Below are positions 24,237-34,753 of a stretch of DNA of 64,000 nucleotides, piece after piece. A program made the translations under genes and the position numbers. Location of the stretch: NCBI GenBank assembly GCA_038087015.1, contig JASBNA010000026.1, positions 310,001-374,000 on the forward strand. Direction: 5' to 3'. Every line of letters starts with the position of its first letter. The first letter of the stretch is position 1. This DNA is from Cerrena zonata (Eukaryota; Basidiomycota; Agaricomycetes; Polyporales; Cerrenaceae). The notes beneath the pieces are model-generated. The model did no database searches. It had not been told where the DNA came from and saw nothing but the letters and a program-made list of their open reading frames with translations.

Positions 24237-25898
24237 ATGAATCTGAATCTTCAGATTCACTCAAATATTGGTCCTGTTCGCAATGGACGATCTGTTGCCC
24301 GCCACTCAATGTCTTCCCCTTACGGAAACCCTGGGGCAACCGCTTCTCCATCGCCTAGACAAAGGCAATACGAATCACAAACCTCATCGCCTCTTGATCC
24401 ACACGTTCATAGACACCCTTCAAGCAGCTCAATCGATGGGGACCAGCAAGATGACACCGTAATTGACCCTGCCCTACGTGAGCCTCCAAATACAGCTTTG
24501 CAAAATGCACGCTTTGTCGATATGGTTGCAAACAGCGTGGAACTTGCCCCGAAACAACGAGATCAATTGCATACACTCGTTACTGTAAGTTAAATTTTTC
24601 TTCGAAATTGGATGTTTGTAGCTCAATATATATGCTACTAGCTCTCAGCAGATTTGCAGCTTGTAACCCTCGGTGCAATGCTGATGTCCGAAGCTAACAC
24701 GAGTGCCATAATGGTGGCTATGCAAAAGGACCAAGCAAAACGGCTCACAAAGTTGGAGCGGCTCATCTCCGAATCTTGGACCCTTTCTAAAGGACAGGAG
24801 GTGAGCGATTCCCATCTATAAGTGACCGAAAGAGCAGCTAACCATATCTAGAACCTCATCAAAATTATGGTACGCCACTATCTCATACGAGAAGTAAGCG
24901 GTTATGGGGTTCCCATCGATATGCGTGTACAGGTATGTGGCAGCACCTATCTAAGACATAACACTCTATAGATTTATTCAAATCATGCAGAAATACATCA
25001 AGAAGTATGCGGGAAAGTTCAAGTTGGGGGACATCTATCCTTCAGATCGCATTGTCAAAATGGCCGTTGACGATTATGTGCACTCGTCCCAAACAATCGT
25101 GAGAGGCAACTTTCGTAGACAGGTAAGCATATCAATAATTATATCCTAAACGCGCCTACTCACAGACAGCAATATCATAGATCTTTGAATCGCTCACTAA
25201 ACAGATGCCATTCAACTTGTTCGTCTCACGTACCATTACAGATTATCACCAGCATGGTAAAAGTAGCAAGCTCGATGAGAAGGCTCTCACGGGTATTCGT
25301 GGACAACTTGCTATTCTAGTACGTCATTCTATTAGTATTGTCGGTCGGTGATGTATACCTATATTTCATATAGCGACACTGTGCCATGCCCCTTGTTAGC
25401 GAGGCGGCCAAGAAGAAGCGCAGAACAAAAAGCAGGTCAAAAGACAATACAACAAGCGAACATAGCAATGCACCAAATGACAATAACGGTGAAAGAACAG
25501 CACATAACAAGGCCATTGACACTGGTTTCTGGAAGGACGTGAATGCTCTGCTGGAGATCAAGTATCGCGAGCTCGGCAAAGATCGACAGTCAGACAATTG
25601 GAAAGTGTACGTACTAGTATCCTACTGAATATTGAATCGGGCTAATATTTGTTGAATAAGGTATTACACTGGACTTATCACTAACGACCTCGAAAAATAT
25701 GGTAATGCTGGTCTAGTGGATAACGATTCGGATGATTCGGATGAAACGGACGGTGGGGACAACGAGCTTGACCACATAGACGGCACACCGCTCTGGGGTC
25801 AGTCAAGCAATGGCAACAACGGAGAAGTCGCTGCCTCAGGCGCAGGACGTACACATGATGATGATGATGATGAAGAACTTGGGGATGATTCTGATTGA
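24237..25898 (+). CDS. Multi-exon hypothetical protein with nuclear signal and acidic tail
   Basis: The ATG at 24237 starts a disordered Ser/Pro-rich N-terminus. Exon 1 ends at 24584 (LHTLVT, donor GTAAGT) and exon 2 begins LSADLQLVTLGAMLMSEANT. Later small exons include NLIKIMVRHYLIREVSGYGV, KYIKKYAGKFKLGDIYPSD, and IFESLTKQMPFNLFVSRTIT. A basic stretch AAKKKRRTKSRSK (about 25405-25440) looks like a nuclear localisation signal, and the protein ends in an Asp/Glu-rich tail (DDDDDEELGDDSD). At least seven introns of about 50-60 bp are needed. This pattern (leucine-rich helical middle, basic patch, acidic tail) is familiar from uncharacterised Agaricomycete proteins often found as multiple copies, but I cannot name a family. 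Divergent from the coiled-coil gene upstream. Confidence 0.6.
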
Positions 25899-26769
25899 AA
25901 TGAATTGTATTACATCTATACTACCTGCGACTCAAATATACTGTGTTTGACCTTACGCGTTGAAGTAACCCTTACACAGCCATTCTCACTGTTAAGTGCC
26001 CCTGACAATCGGATTGGTGGGTACGCTCAATCATAATGATTGTCCATATGCAACTATTGTAATTTTGAATATGATACCATCAAACAACTGTATTGAGTTT
26101 CCTACAGCGTTGTCGCGATCCCACAATCGACAGTCCGAGAGCGGCAATCCGCTCGATCGAGTAAAATCGAGGATTGCGTGGTCAGCCGTGTAGTCCCCAG
26201 TGTGAATCGATCCTGCTTCAAGGTTCCGGCCATTGTCAATTCTCAGATCTCATTGCTAGGCCTCAGTATGCGCCCAATATATGAGCTTTATCCTCTTCTT
26301 ATATACAATGTGCAGGATAGGGAAGTATGTCTCAAAAAACAAATGAGGAGACCGGAGTCTACGACAAGCACGTTTATGATACCATCCAATGTTGCATACG
26401 ACAGTTACTGTATACCTGATTTTTCGTTGCAAACTACTAGGCTACTTGTACTTCCTTTTTGATTCGCCTTGATCAGAGGGAATGTGAGGTCACACTTTGC
26501 CGCAGAATATCACACCGAGTCTACAAAAAGAACACGGTATTGCATACTATAAGATTTACTTTAAATACTATTACATGCGGTATGATGTGTCCTGGTATGT
26601 CATTTTTCGAAGATCGTGCTGTTCCGTTATAATGTGCGAGCGCGGTCCGCCGCGAGGCGCTCGAGTTGGCCACGCTTCATCGCGGTCTTGTTCTTTTCGT
26701 GATGCGAGCATTCAAACTCCCCAGGTGCGATAGTATCTTTGGCCTGGCTCGGTTTGATATCTATACTGG

Positions 26770-27540
26770 CCTAGCGAGAACGTCTGATCGATGGGGAGAG
26801 AGGGCTAATTAGCCCGGGCCAATTGGCCCATTGGTCCTCTGTGCCCCCGAGTCAGGGGTGGTCAATGCATTTATGCCAGGGCCATTACGGTCATCTACAC
26901 CGTGGGATACTCACGATATGTTGGCGCTAGCTAGTAATCAGTGTCAACGATATAATGAGTTTTTGAAAGGTAGCAGGATTCTATAGACTAAATGATACCA
27001 AGGTTAATGTGTTGAGACTAACAAAAATCCCCCTGCGTGACCCGAGTCTCATTTATTATACAACATCATCGTGTATGCATCAAGAGTACAGTACTAAGCT
27101 CACTGGCAGCAATAAAATACTCTAGAGTAAAAAAATAAGACAACTGTTATTCATAAGTACTTAGAACAATAAAACGTCGAAATAAGTACCACATATGGTA
27201 GGTGCTGACAATAACCCCACTATAGTCATACATGTTTATTCAACTGATTACCCAAAAACTGGTGTTACACTAGTAGGACATCCTAGATTCTATACACCGA
27301 GTAGACACAGGCTATCATTATCATGTCTTAGAAAACAATCACCAGTCTTAATATTGCAAACAAGTTGAGTACGGTCGTGAGCCCCAGCATGATAGGGTGG
27401 ACCATAACGGGCAACTCCACATGGAATAAACCCCATTGACCATCCCCATTAGTAACGGGGGCGTCGGGGGGCAAAGAGGGCCAATAGCCCGGGCTATTAG
27501 CCCGATCTCCCCACCGATCCGACGTTCTGGGCCTAGCTTG
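26770..27540. repeat. Inverted-repeat pair (about 110-bp diverged arms) bounding a 545-bp interior
   Basis: The arm 26770-26880 reads GGCCTAG..GAACGTCTGATCG..GGGGAGAGAGGGCTAATTAGC then CCGGGCCAATTGGCCC. The arm 27425-27540, read on the minus strand, gives AGCTAGGCCC, GAACGTCGGATCGGTGGGGA, then CGGGCTAATAGCCCGGGC and TATTGGCCC. Both arms end inwards with GGTCAATG. The arrangement suggests a non-autonomous fold-back or MITE. No target duplication was resolved, so the borders are approximate. Confidence 0.5.
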
Positions 27541-27541
27541 C

Positions 27542-27596
27542 TTGACGACGTCACCATTCCGGACATGCCGCGTGTCCGGCGTGGTAACGTCGTCAA
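27542..27596. other. 24-bp-arm hairpin
   Basis: Left arm 27542-27565 (TTGACGACGTCACC..CCGGACA) pairs with right arm 27573-27596 (TGTCCGG..GTAACGTCGTCAA) across a 7-base loop TGCCGCG. Of 24 positions, 21 pair. It lies just outside the inverted-repeat pair and 139 bp upstream of the F-box gene start. Confidence 0.7.
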
Positions 27597-27734
27597 AGGC
27601 ATGTAATACATGCAACAGCACCATATCCTACCCTCGTCCTACTGGTCATTCTGCAGACAGTGAAAGAGGACTAATCTGCTTTTCTCTTATAGTTTGATAC
27701 AGTTATCGAATACTTACCAATACCTCTGAGCTAA

Positions 27735-29364
27735 ATGTCTACTTTTCGGATTCCGAACGAGCTCCTATGTCATATCGCACATTCACTTGTGGAGGAGGAT
27801 TACCTCCACAGTCTGGTGTGCTTGATGCTCACTTGTCGCACGTTTTTAGGCCCTGCAAAATGTGTCTTATGGCGTACCTTGCATAATCTTAATCCCTTGC
27901 AGTGCGTCCTCGAGGCTAATACAATTATGGACCAAAGTCAGATTGTTGACGATGGGGTCAGCGATGTCGAAGAGGGGGGGGAGCACGGCAGTCTGGTGCG
28001 TATGATGAGACCACTATGCGAAGTTTCTTGGCTACTTACAACTAATAAATCGGCACCAGAAAATCAACCAGAAGAGATACCGTTCCTATGCAAACATTGT
28101 CCGTGAGTTCATCTACGAGCGCAATGCCTACATTACCACGTGGAACCGAGTGAGACAGCAAGTACCCGGTGACACCTTTCTACCCAATCTGCAAATTCTC
28201 CGCTGGGAATGTGCAGCAGATGATACCTTCCACAACATCCGCCACTTTCTCTCACCATCATCACTTACCAGCATTTATGTGAATTTTGCGTGGTCATGCC
28301 AGGCAGCAAAATTTACTAAACTCCTACCCAGGAAAGCACTGCATTTGACCGCGATCGATCTCGACTATGACGATGAGGTAGACTCCAACGAGGTCAGACA
28401 GATATGTACAATGCTGCAGTCGTACCCTCATATACGCCGCGTTGGAATATATGCTGTTGATGCAGATGCCGTTAAGCTGCTCTCGGAACTCTCTCGTATT
28501 GCTCACCTCCGTCTGGATATCCGTGATGAGTTCGCAGAATCATGGAGGACATTGGGAGGCACATACGAGTTCCCATCATTGGAGAGCATGAAACTCATCT
28601 GGTGGAGCACAAAGGCGACATATGCCACAAATATTCTACTCGACACAATTCATGCCGCCCACCTACGAAGCGTCATCCTGCTGCCATTGTTTTGCATTAT
28701 GCCTGCAGATATGAAGACCACGTTGGCCATTGTATCCAAGAAACACTCATCCATCCATCGACTACGGATTTCACGGGTTCCTGAGACGCGTTTTCAGTTC
28801 GCAAGAACATACAATACTTACGTGCCCACATATGATCAAGAAACGATGCACCCGCTGCTCAGTATGGGAGACCTAAGAGTTTTCCAGTCAGAGGGTATGA
28901 ATATCTGCCTCACTGACTCGGGAACGAAGCAAATGACACTCGCATGGCCTCTTCTGCAGGAATTATCCATTTTGGGTGATGGGATGGATGGCCTTGACAT
29001 TAGAGCCTTACGGTATTTTGCCAAGAACTGCGCAGATATACGGAAAATTGATATCCCTTGTTGCGTTGGTATTTACTCCAAGCGCACGGGGATTATGGGA
29101 CGTTATGAATATGACTACAATACTTCGAAACCTCCTCGAATCGAGCATCCCGTTTATATTGGTAGGAGCTCATTTTTTTTTGTTGGAACGGACTGCATAC
29201 AGGTGGTATTCTGTGCATGGATTCTTTGTAGCATCTTCCGATACCCCTTGATTGAGCCACCTGGGTCTCTGGAGGAGTGTGTATACAGTGCTCAGCGTAT
29301 TAGGGATGAATGTGCTGGCTATGATTGGTCATTGAATGATAAGGATAGCACCATTATTTGCTGA
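27735..29364 (+). CDS. F-box domain protein with LRR-like C-terminal region
   Basis: Exon 1 is 27735-27995, beginning MSTFRIPNELLCHIAHSLVE and containing the F-box core LVCLMLTCRTFLGPAKCVLW. A 64-bp phase-0 intron (27996-28059, GTGCGT..CACCAG) restores the frame used by exon 2. Exon 2 starts KINQKRYRSYANIVREFIYE and runs to TGA at 29362-29364, giving about 520 residues in total. The long second exon is an LRR-like array (FLPNLQILRW, PHIRRVGIYAVDADAVKLLS, LAWPLLQELSIL) of the sort used for substrate recognition in SCF ubiquitin ligases. No internal stop is seen. Without the intron the first frame ends at 28104, so this splice is needed. The architecture matches the gene at 649-2232, but sequence identity is low. 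The A+T-rich fold-back element starts only 89 bp after the stop. Confidence 0.85.
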
Positions 29365-29452
29365 CATTTTCGCTTAATAATCTCCCATAATATTGTCTTA
29401 TTGCACCTTTTACATTCGATACATATTCTTCAGGTCTTGTAGTTTACAATTT

Positions 29453-30281
29453 TATGGTGGTCCATTTACACATTTATTCCCCAAAAAAGCTCAAGTGTCC
29501 CCGAAAAAAAATTGAGCCCCTTGGACTCCCCGAAACAAAAGTTTCGAGCGGCACTTAAGAGACACATGGTAAATTACCCATTACATAACCACAGAACTCT
29601 TAATTATGTAATCAGATAAGACAAGCGATGATTGAGGCTGTCAATATTACCATATATGGTCATTCCACATTGAAAGGGCTCTGCAAGTCTTAACATACTG
29701 ATTTTGCTGCTCTATACTTATGAATAGTAAAAGGTTGGAACAAGATGTAGAGTATGTGGTAGTGATACTAATGCAATCAAACAGGGTGAATAGACTTCTA
29801 ATGATTAGTTCTAAGTATTGAAGAGCAAACCATGCTAGTGCTTTATATACAATTATCTACTTCCTCCTCCCTGCATCCTGATACAAGGATAAGTGAGTCT
29901 TCTCAAGTACTTTGAGATTCAGTGAGACCAGACAGTGAGCAGAAATGCCAGAAATCCGACATGAGCATGGATTGAACCTGGGTATTAGGCATGGGAAACA
30001 CCATCTGAGTCCATAACCACTCAGCCATGGCAGAGTAGAGCCTCAATCATCGCTTATCTCATTTGATTAGATAACTGTGATCTGATCAGCAGCCATATAT
30101 GGTAGGTTGCTGTGCTTATGTAATGGACCACATGGTCCAACTCACCATGAGCCTCATAGGCGCTGGTCGACACTTTTGTTTCGGGGAACCTGAGGGGGTC
30201 AAATGTTTTTCGGGGACACTCGAACTTTTTTGGGGACAGTCAAAGTTTTTCGGGGAATAAGTGTGCACATGGGCCACCATA
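29453..30281 (-). mobile_element. Fold-back element with tRNA-like core, copy A (uninterrupted)
   Basis: The ends are TATGGTGGTCCATTTACACA and (inverted) TATGGTGGCCCATGTGCACA, with TA at both borders. Near each end lie several repeats of CCCCGAAA. Further in, arms such as AGCGATGATTGAGGC (near 29625) and GCCTCAATCATCGCT (near 30040) form a second inverted pair around a core of about 400 bp. On the minus strand that core contains RNA polymerase III A and B boxes (listed separately). There is no coding capacity. The element is inverted relative to copy B (45934-47835) and lacks the two MITEs found there, so it represents the empty sites. Confidence 0.85.
29969..30027 (-). promoter_or_regulatory. 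tRNA-like Pol III internal promoter (A box and B box) in fold-back copy A
   Basis: On the minus strand the A box is TGGCTGAGTGG (30027-30017) and the B box GGTTCAATCC (29978-29969), about 40 bp apart, as in tRNA genes and tRNA-derived SINEs. The T-arm would have mismatched stem pairs, so this is not a working tRNA gene. The surrounding A box sequence most resembles Leu- or Ser-type tRNAs. Confidence 0.65.
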
Positions 30282-31514
30282 TATACATACCCAATGTATA
30301 TTTAATTTTGTCTGCATCTCACTATATGCGCAAAATGCCAAAAATGATCATATTTATGTGCGGAAATTTATGTACAGTTGGTACACAATAGTAAAAATCC
30401 AAAAAAACTGGAAAAGCACACGGAAACCCCGAGAGTGTGTGGTATAATATTTATACGAACGGTACACCATACAACTCACAACTTGGGAGTTGTCTAACCC
30501 TTTCGAGTGCCGAACCTTGAGTGCCGAACCTGGGGTATTACTGTGCACCGCCACCATCCGTGCCACAGCGGTCAATATCTCAAGACTAGCTACAGAATAG
30601 AAACAATGAACTGGAGTAATAGATCGTTTTAATCATAAACACTAGCTACCATATTAGCTCCTTCGCTAGATGTCACAGAGTGTGTATTTCTGAGAGGTAT
30701 TACCATTTTGGGGCATTACAAATGGAAGACCCTAAACTCCCCAGGCCATAACTCTGTATAACTTTCTCGGTAGCCTCCTGTTCCCAGCAGAATATATCTT
30801 TAATATCCCTACTTTATGCTCCCATGAATAATGATAATGTACTGAGTATTAGCAGCAATGGATTGTATTTTGAATATATCTTGATTTTTAATGGAGGGAC
30901 ATGTGAGTAGCCCCAACCAAGAGGTGCAGATCAAAGCTTGATGAATATACCCAACCTCTTATTGGGTATGCTTTATGGTATATGACGCTGTATATAGTAT
31001 GATCATACATTTTTCATATTTATTATGATTTATCTTGAATATATACACACATAAACCATCTGTTTGAATACTGGAAATTCCCATAGAGCGGTTTTTTGCT
31101 CATTTTGTTTTCAAGCGGTCATGTGGGTGTCTTAGAGAGCTCAATATCTCCACCCATCATGTCCCCAGGTTTGAAGTAGAAAAGTGAAAGGATGACCATT
31201 CTACAGCCCATTTACTATGAGCTTCCTCTATATCGGATTGTTCCCAAATATACTTAGTGTGTATCAGGATGTGGACTATTTTGACTTGTATGCTCACATA
31301 TAATGTTCGTTGTGTCATGAATGAGCACCAAATATTCAATAAGTTACTTCAATTCTCTTCTACTTCCACTCGTAGCTTTTTCCTAGTGATTTTGTCACTC
31401 TTGAACAATTTGTGGCCGATGGGCATCTAATAAGAACCGCTTCCAGGTCTCTTCAAAAAATATTATTGTGTACAGTACATTATGAGCCCTGTATAATGTG
31501 AAGCACCAGGACAT
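30282..31514. other. A+T-rich intergenic region with a stray element end
   Basis: No gene is supportable. At 30455-30471 the sequence ACGGTACACCATA matches the terminus of the large fold-back element at 39098-41193 (TATGGTGTACCG when inverted), so this is a solo end or a fragment. A short direct repeat (GAGTGCCGAACCT) follows at about 30505-30530. Confidence 0.45.
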
Positions 31515-33511
31515 CTATCTAAAGTCGGAAATCCTCATGTAGAGATTACTTGGCTTATTTGTTTTGTGATGGTGTTCGTCGAGCGACTTGCGCAACTGTG
31601 TTGAGATCGCCTTCCATGCTTTCCCCTCTTGTACCTCATTTGATTTTACAAGGCCGCGCAGAAGCAGGTTCCTCGCCTTGTGGAGAAGAGCTTTGTCGAT
31701 CTCGTCCACCTCGGAAAGTACGTTGGCGTCCTCCATCCCACTAAACTCCTGTAATTTGTAGAAGGTAGGATCCCCCAATATTGCCCCAAATGCGCAGATG
31801 GTATCATATGGTACCATCTCTATAGAGGTCAAGTTATTCATGCTCGCTATATGTAGATTGCATCTCAACGTACCCTTGAAGATGGATGGCATTGCCAACA
31901 CCATCCGAACCATTATGGCAATGTATGAAGGGTGGTGGTTGTTGGTCTTCTGAGCGGTCTTCTCTTTGTCAAACCGCATAGCCATCTCTGTTGCTGCCAT
32001 GGTATCGTAACAGTAAAAATGACCCCCATTCATCACCGATGACAGCGCTGTGAAGACAGTGTGGAGCAACCCAGGTGGCATTATCCTAGTGTTGGGATTT
32101 AGTGTCGGAGACTGTAGAGCACTGGGAAGTTTACTTACACTGTGCTACCGACAGTGAGCACAACGTGGCCCTGTCTCATGCTGTACATAGGAGGTGACTC
32201 AGTGAACATCTCAGAGTCCAGTTCACCCCTCTTCTTCATCTCCACGATGCCATCAACTGTCACAACATATCCCCAGAACTTTAGTCCAGATAGGACAAGA
32301 GCCCAAGTACACAGACCATTTGAGTCATGGTGGAAGGAAGTGAAGGAGGTGGCATGAGCCGCAATACTCCATGACTTGCACCGTACCCAGTCTTGTGAGA
32401 AGGGCTGCCTCCGTTCATCACTTTCGGAGTTGGTAGACATGATGGATGCAGCTGCAATGGAATCGTCGCTGATACCCCTTCAACGTCGTTCAAGGTCGAG
32501 TAAGTTGATGTGAAGAGATAGGATAGGTATTTCTTACTGTATGAACATGGGACTCCCGGAGCAGAACACGGTTGCTGAATCCAACCAATTGCCACAGAAA
32601 TGATGATTGGTTCGACAACGGATAAACTCACGGATAGTCAATGAGACATGCGGACCCACGCGATCAGGGTTCTCGAATGCACGGTGTATACTACCCGATT
32701 CTTCGCCTGGGCCTATAATGAGAAATAGAATACCAGAAATATGCTACACATACCATTTACTTCCAATTCGGTGTCGGTGCTGTACACTGCTGTGTGTGTG
32801 TGTCTCTGCTTGCCTATTTGCATGTATTCACAACGTACATGTCGACTGTCATAGTGGTAAAGCATACCTGCAGCCTTTTTTCCTGTTTTCTCTAGCTTTG
32901 AGGGTCTGCCTTTACCTTTACTTTTCCTGCCCGGCCTGGCCTTTTCTTTTTCCTCCTCTGGAACAGACCTGTTGTAGTCTGCTAACTCCTCTGAGAGTGG
33001 CATCAAATATGTGGGGATAAGCAGTACTGATGAGCACGTACCTAGAACGTCAATCCTTTTATCCAGGTCTGACCTCAGAGCGACAAAGCCGTCTTCAGTA
33101 AGCGGGATCTGGGAGGTCATTGGGGTGTTGTGAAGCACAACAAGCCTCCCATCTCCCAGCATCTTCCTGATCCACCGGTTCAAAGCGATGGTCTCCATGG
33201 GCGTCAGGGCCTTTGAACCGAGATCGACTATGGCTGCGATACGATCATGCCTCGGTAAAAGTAGGTCATCCTTCCCTGCAGCCATCTTTTTCACTCCGTC
33301 GGTGCTTATGGACTGAACTTCATATGAGTGCACAAGCAAATAACATTTCATGGAAGTCACCCACCTCCTCGGTACTTGGAAGGAAAGGCAACGCGGTTCT
33401 TATGCCACTGGGCCAAACAATATGGCCTGCAGTGGATGGAAATTCTGCCATTTCCAATCCGGCTTGGTACAAGTCACAGTCAGGGTACGGCCATGCGGGA
33501 TGTTGGGACAT
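31515..33511 (-). CDS. JmjC-like (cupin-fold Fe/2-oxoglutarate) domain protein, multi-exon
   Basis: The ATG at 33511 begins MSQHPAWPYPDCDLYQAGLE. Exons that join cleanly are 33511-33365, 33312-33042, 32990-32868 and 32712-32632; later exons run to a stop near 31515. The N-terminal region includes LTPMETIALNRWIRKMLGDG and LVVLHNTPMTSQIPL. A basic AT-hook-like stretch (RPGRKSKGKGRPSKLEKTGK) follows. The JmjC-like core has FHHDSNGLCTW (H-x-D iron ligand pair), LKFWGYVV, VLTVGSTVIMPPGLLHTVFT (distal His) and GGHFYCYDTM. These features match a family of JmjC-type proteins expanded in Agaricomycetes; substrate is unknown, though JmjC enzymes usually demethylate histones or hydroxylate proteins. The splice pattern between about 32440 and 32630 is unresolved: the frames PCSAPGVPCSY and DDSIAAASIMSTNS did not join cleanly. 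The gene may therefore be intact or slightly damaged. Confidence 0.7.
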
Positions 33512-33774
33512 GTACACATTACTGTAGAGTATGAGTTATTGTGAGGAATGTGCACATGACATCACTCACGAAGGTCCTGCTTCGTTAACCATCAATACTG
33601 TTTACCGTACCACGGTATGGAAGGCGAATAAGAAATAAGCAAACGGAATGCAACGCGTCCGTCACAAACGATAGCGCTCGTCGCATGTCACAGTGGGGAT
33701 TGACGCGTGCGATCACACAGCGGAGATTGATTCCTGCAGCGCCCGGATGCAATAGTGCATAGTATTATCATTCC

Positions 33775-34025
33775 AGGGGAGTTTGAATGCCCTCGACTTA
33801 TGCACTTCGGGTTCTCCGAGAAATTCACCGTTTCGGATAGTTTTTTCACCAGTATATATAGTTTTGATTTGACTATAATATGTGCAAGTTTCAGAAAAAA
33901 AGAAGCATGTCTGAATGCCTCGGCATGGTTTTGATGTCAGGAGCTCAAAACTTGGAGAGGCCGCCGACTGATCTGTGACTTCGCGTTCAAACTCAGTTTG
34001 AACGCAAAGTCACAGATCAGTCACG
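33775..34025 (-). mobile_element. Diverged partial copy of the CTATCGCACC MITE family, ending in a palindrome
   Basis: CCAGGGGAGTTTGAATGC (from 33775), then GAATGCCTCGGCA and TTTTGATGT (near 33915-33940) and CTGATCTGTGAC follow the inverted order of the complete element at 46057-46738. The sequence is much more diverged than the other copies. At 33968-34020 it meets an inverted piece of the same element, forming a near-perfect palindrome. Confidence 0.55.
33968..34020. repeat. Near-perfect 53-bp palindrome
   Basis: Arm CTGATCTGTGACTTCGCG..CAAACT and its inverse AGTTTGAACGCAAAG..GATCAG pair at 25 of 26 positions around a single C. Each arm matches the segment CTGATCTGTGACCTCGCG of the CTATCGCACC MITE. 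It therefore looks like a head-to-head junction of two pieces of that element. Confidence 0.85.
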
Positions 34026-34322
34026 AGCGCGTCACTGCGGCATACTACGGCACATACTTAGATTTTGACAGGAGATGGAAGAGGGCGGAGTTTCTTTTGC
34101 TAAGACTAGCGGTTGCTGATGTCCGAGTCACGCTTGGAGAATGTGCAAGACAAAAGTTGCATTTCTATACATGTTCTGCTCCTTTATCAATGGATATAAC
34201 TATATTTTGGACATTGAGACTCATTACTCGACTTATCTGAGAGTATGAGGAAGATCCGTTGGAGACATCACTATGGCGTCCTGTGTGCACTTTTATTCCT
34301 ACACAAATACCGTGAGTGTCTG

Positions 34323-34411
34323 TACAAACGAGCGAGTCTCCGTACAAACAAATTGATGCGCCCGTACAAACTCCCGGTGCACGATACAAACAAACGGTCC
34401 GCGGTACAAAC
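34323..34411 (+). repeat. Five regularly spaced TACAAAC motifs in the left arm
   Basis: TACAAAC starts at 34323, 34343, 34365, 34385 and 34405, a spacing of 20, 22, 20 and 20 bp, or about two helical turns. The right arm keeps only part of the array (TTTGTA units near 35630-35672). Regular subterminal motifs of this sort are usual transposase-binding sites. Confidence 0.75.
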
Positions 34412-34753
34412 TCAAGAGAAAACCGGCCACGTGGTCGATTACAGGAGTTTCTGCCTTATTGGGTCCATTGGGCGCTTACATTAGTGCGACAAATTATTAT
34501 TATTATAATTCTACTTTGGCATAGTGCAAGACCTTGATAAGATACCCTTCAATTTCTTTGTGGAATCTCAAAGAAAAGGTACAAAATGAACTCAAAAATA
34601 TTTTTCCCAGGGATAACACTCCTACTGAGAGAGTCAAACACCCTTCAAGTGTAAGGGAGGCCCAATATGAGCTACCTTCTGTTTCTCAAGAGAGGCAGCC
34701 TTCATAAGTCTTAAAAAGAATTTGATGTTGCTGTGAGTTGAACCCATAGCCTG

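Larger units (their letters stand above)
25899..27734. other. Intergenic region with solo MITE end and an inverted-repeat element
   Basis: No gene is supportable. At 26709-26733 the sequence GCATTCAAACTCCCCAGG plus TGCGATAG is a solo right end of the CTATCGCACC MITE family, followed by TA. From 26770 to 27540 a pair of inverted arms is present (listed separately), and a hairpin lies at 27542-27596. Confidence 0.5.

Noticed and set aside
34323..34411. CRISPR-like array
   Set aside because: The repeats are only 7 bp with 13-15 bp between them, in a eukaryotic transposon end. They are subterminal motifs.
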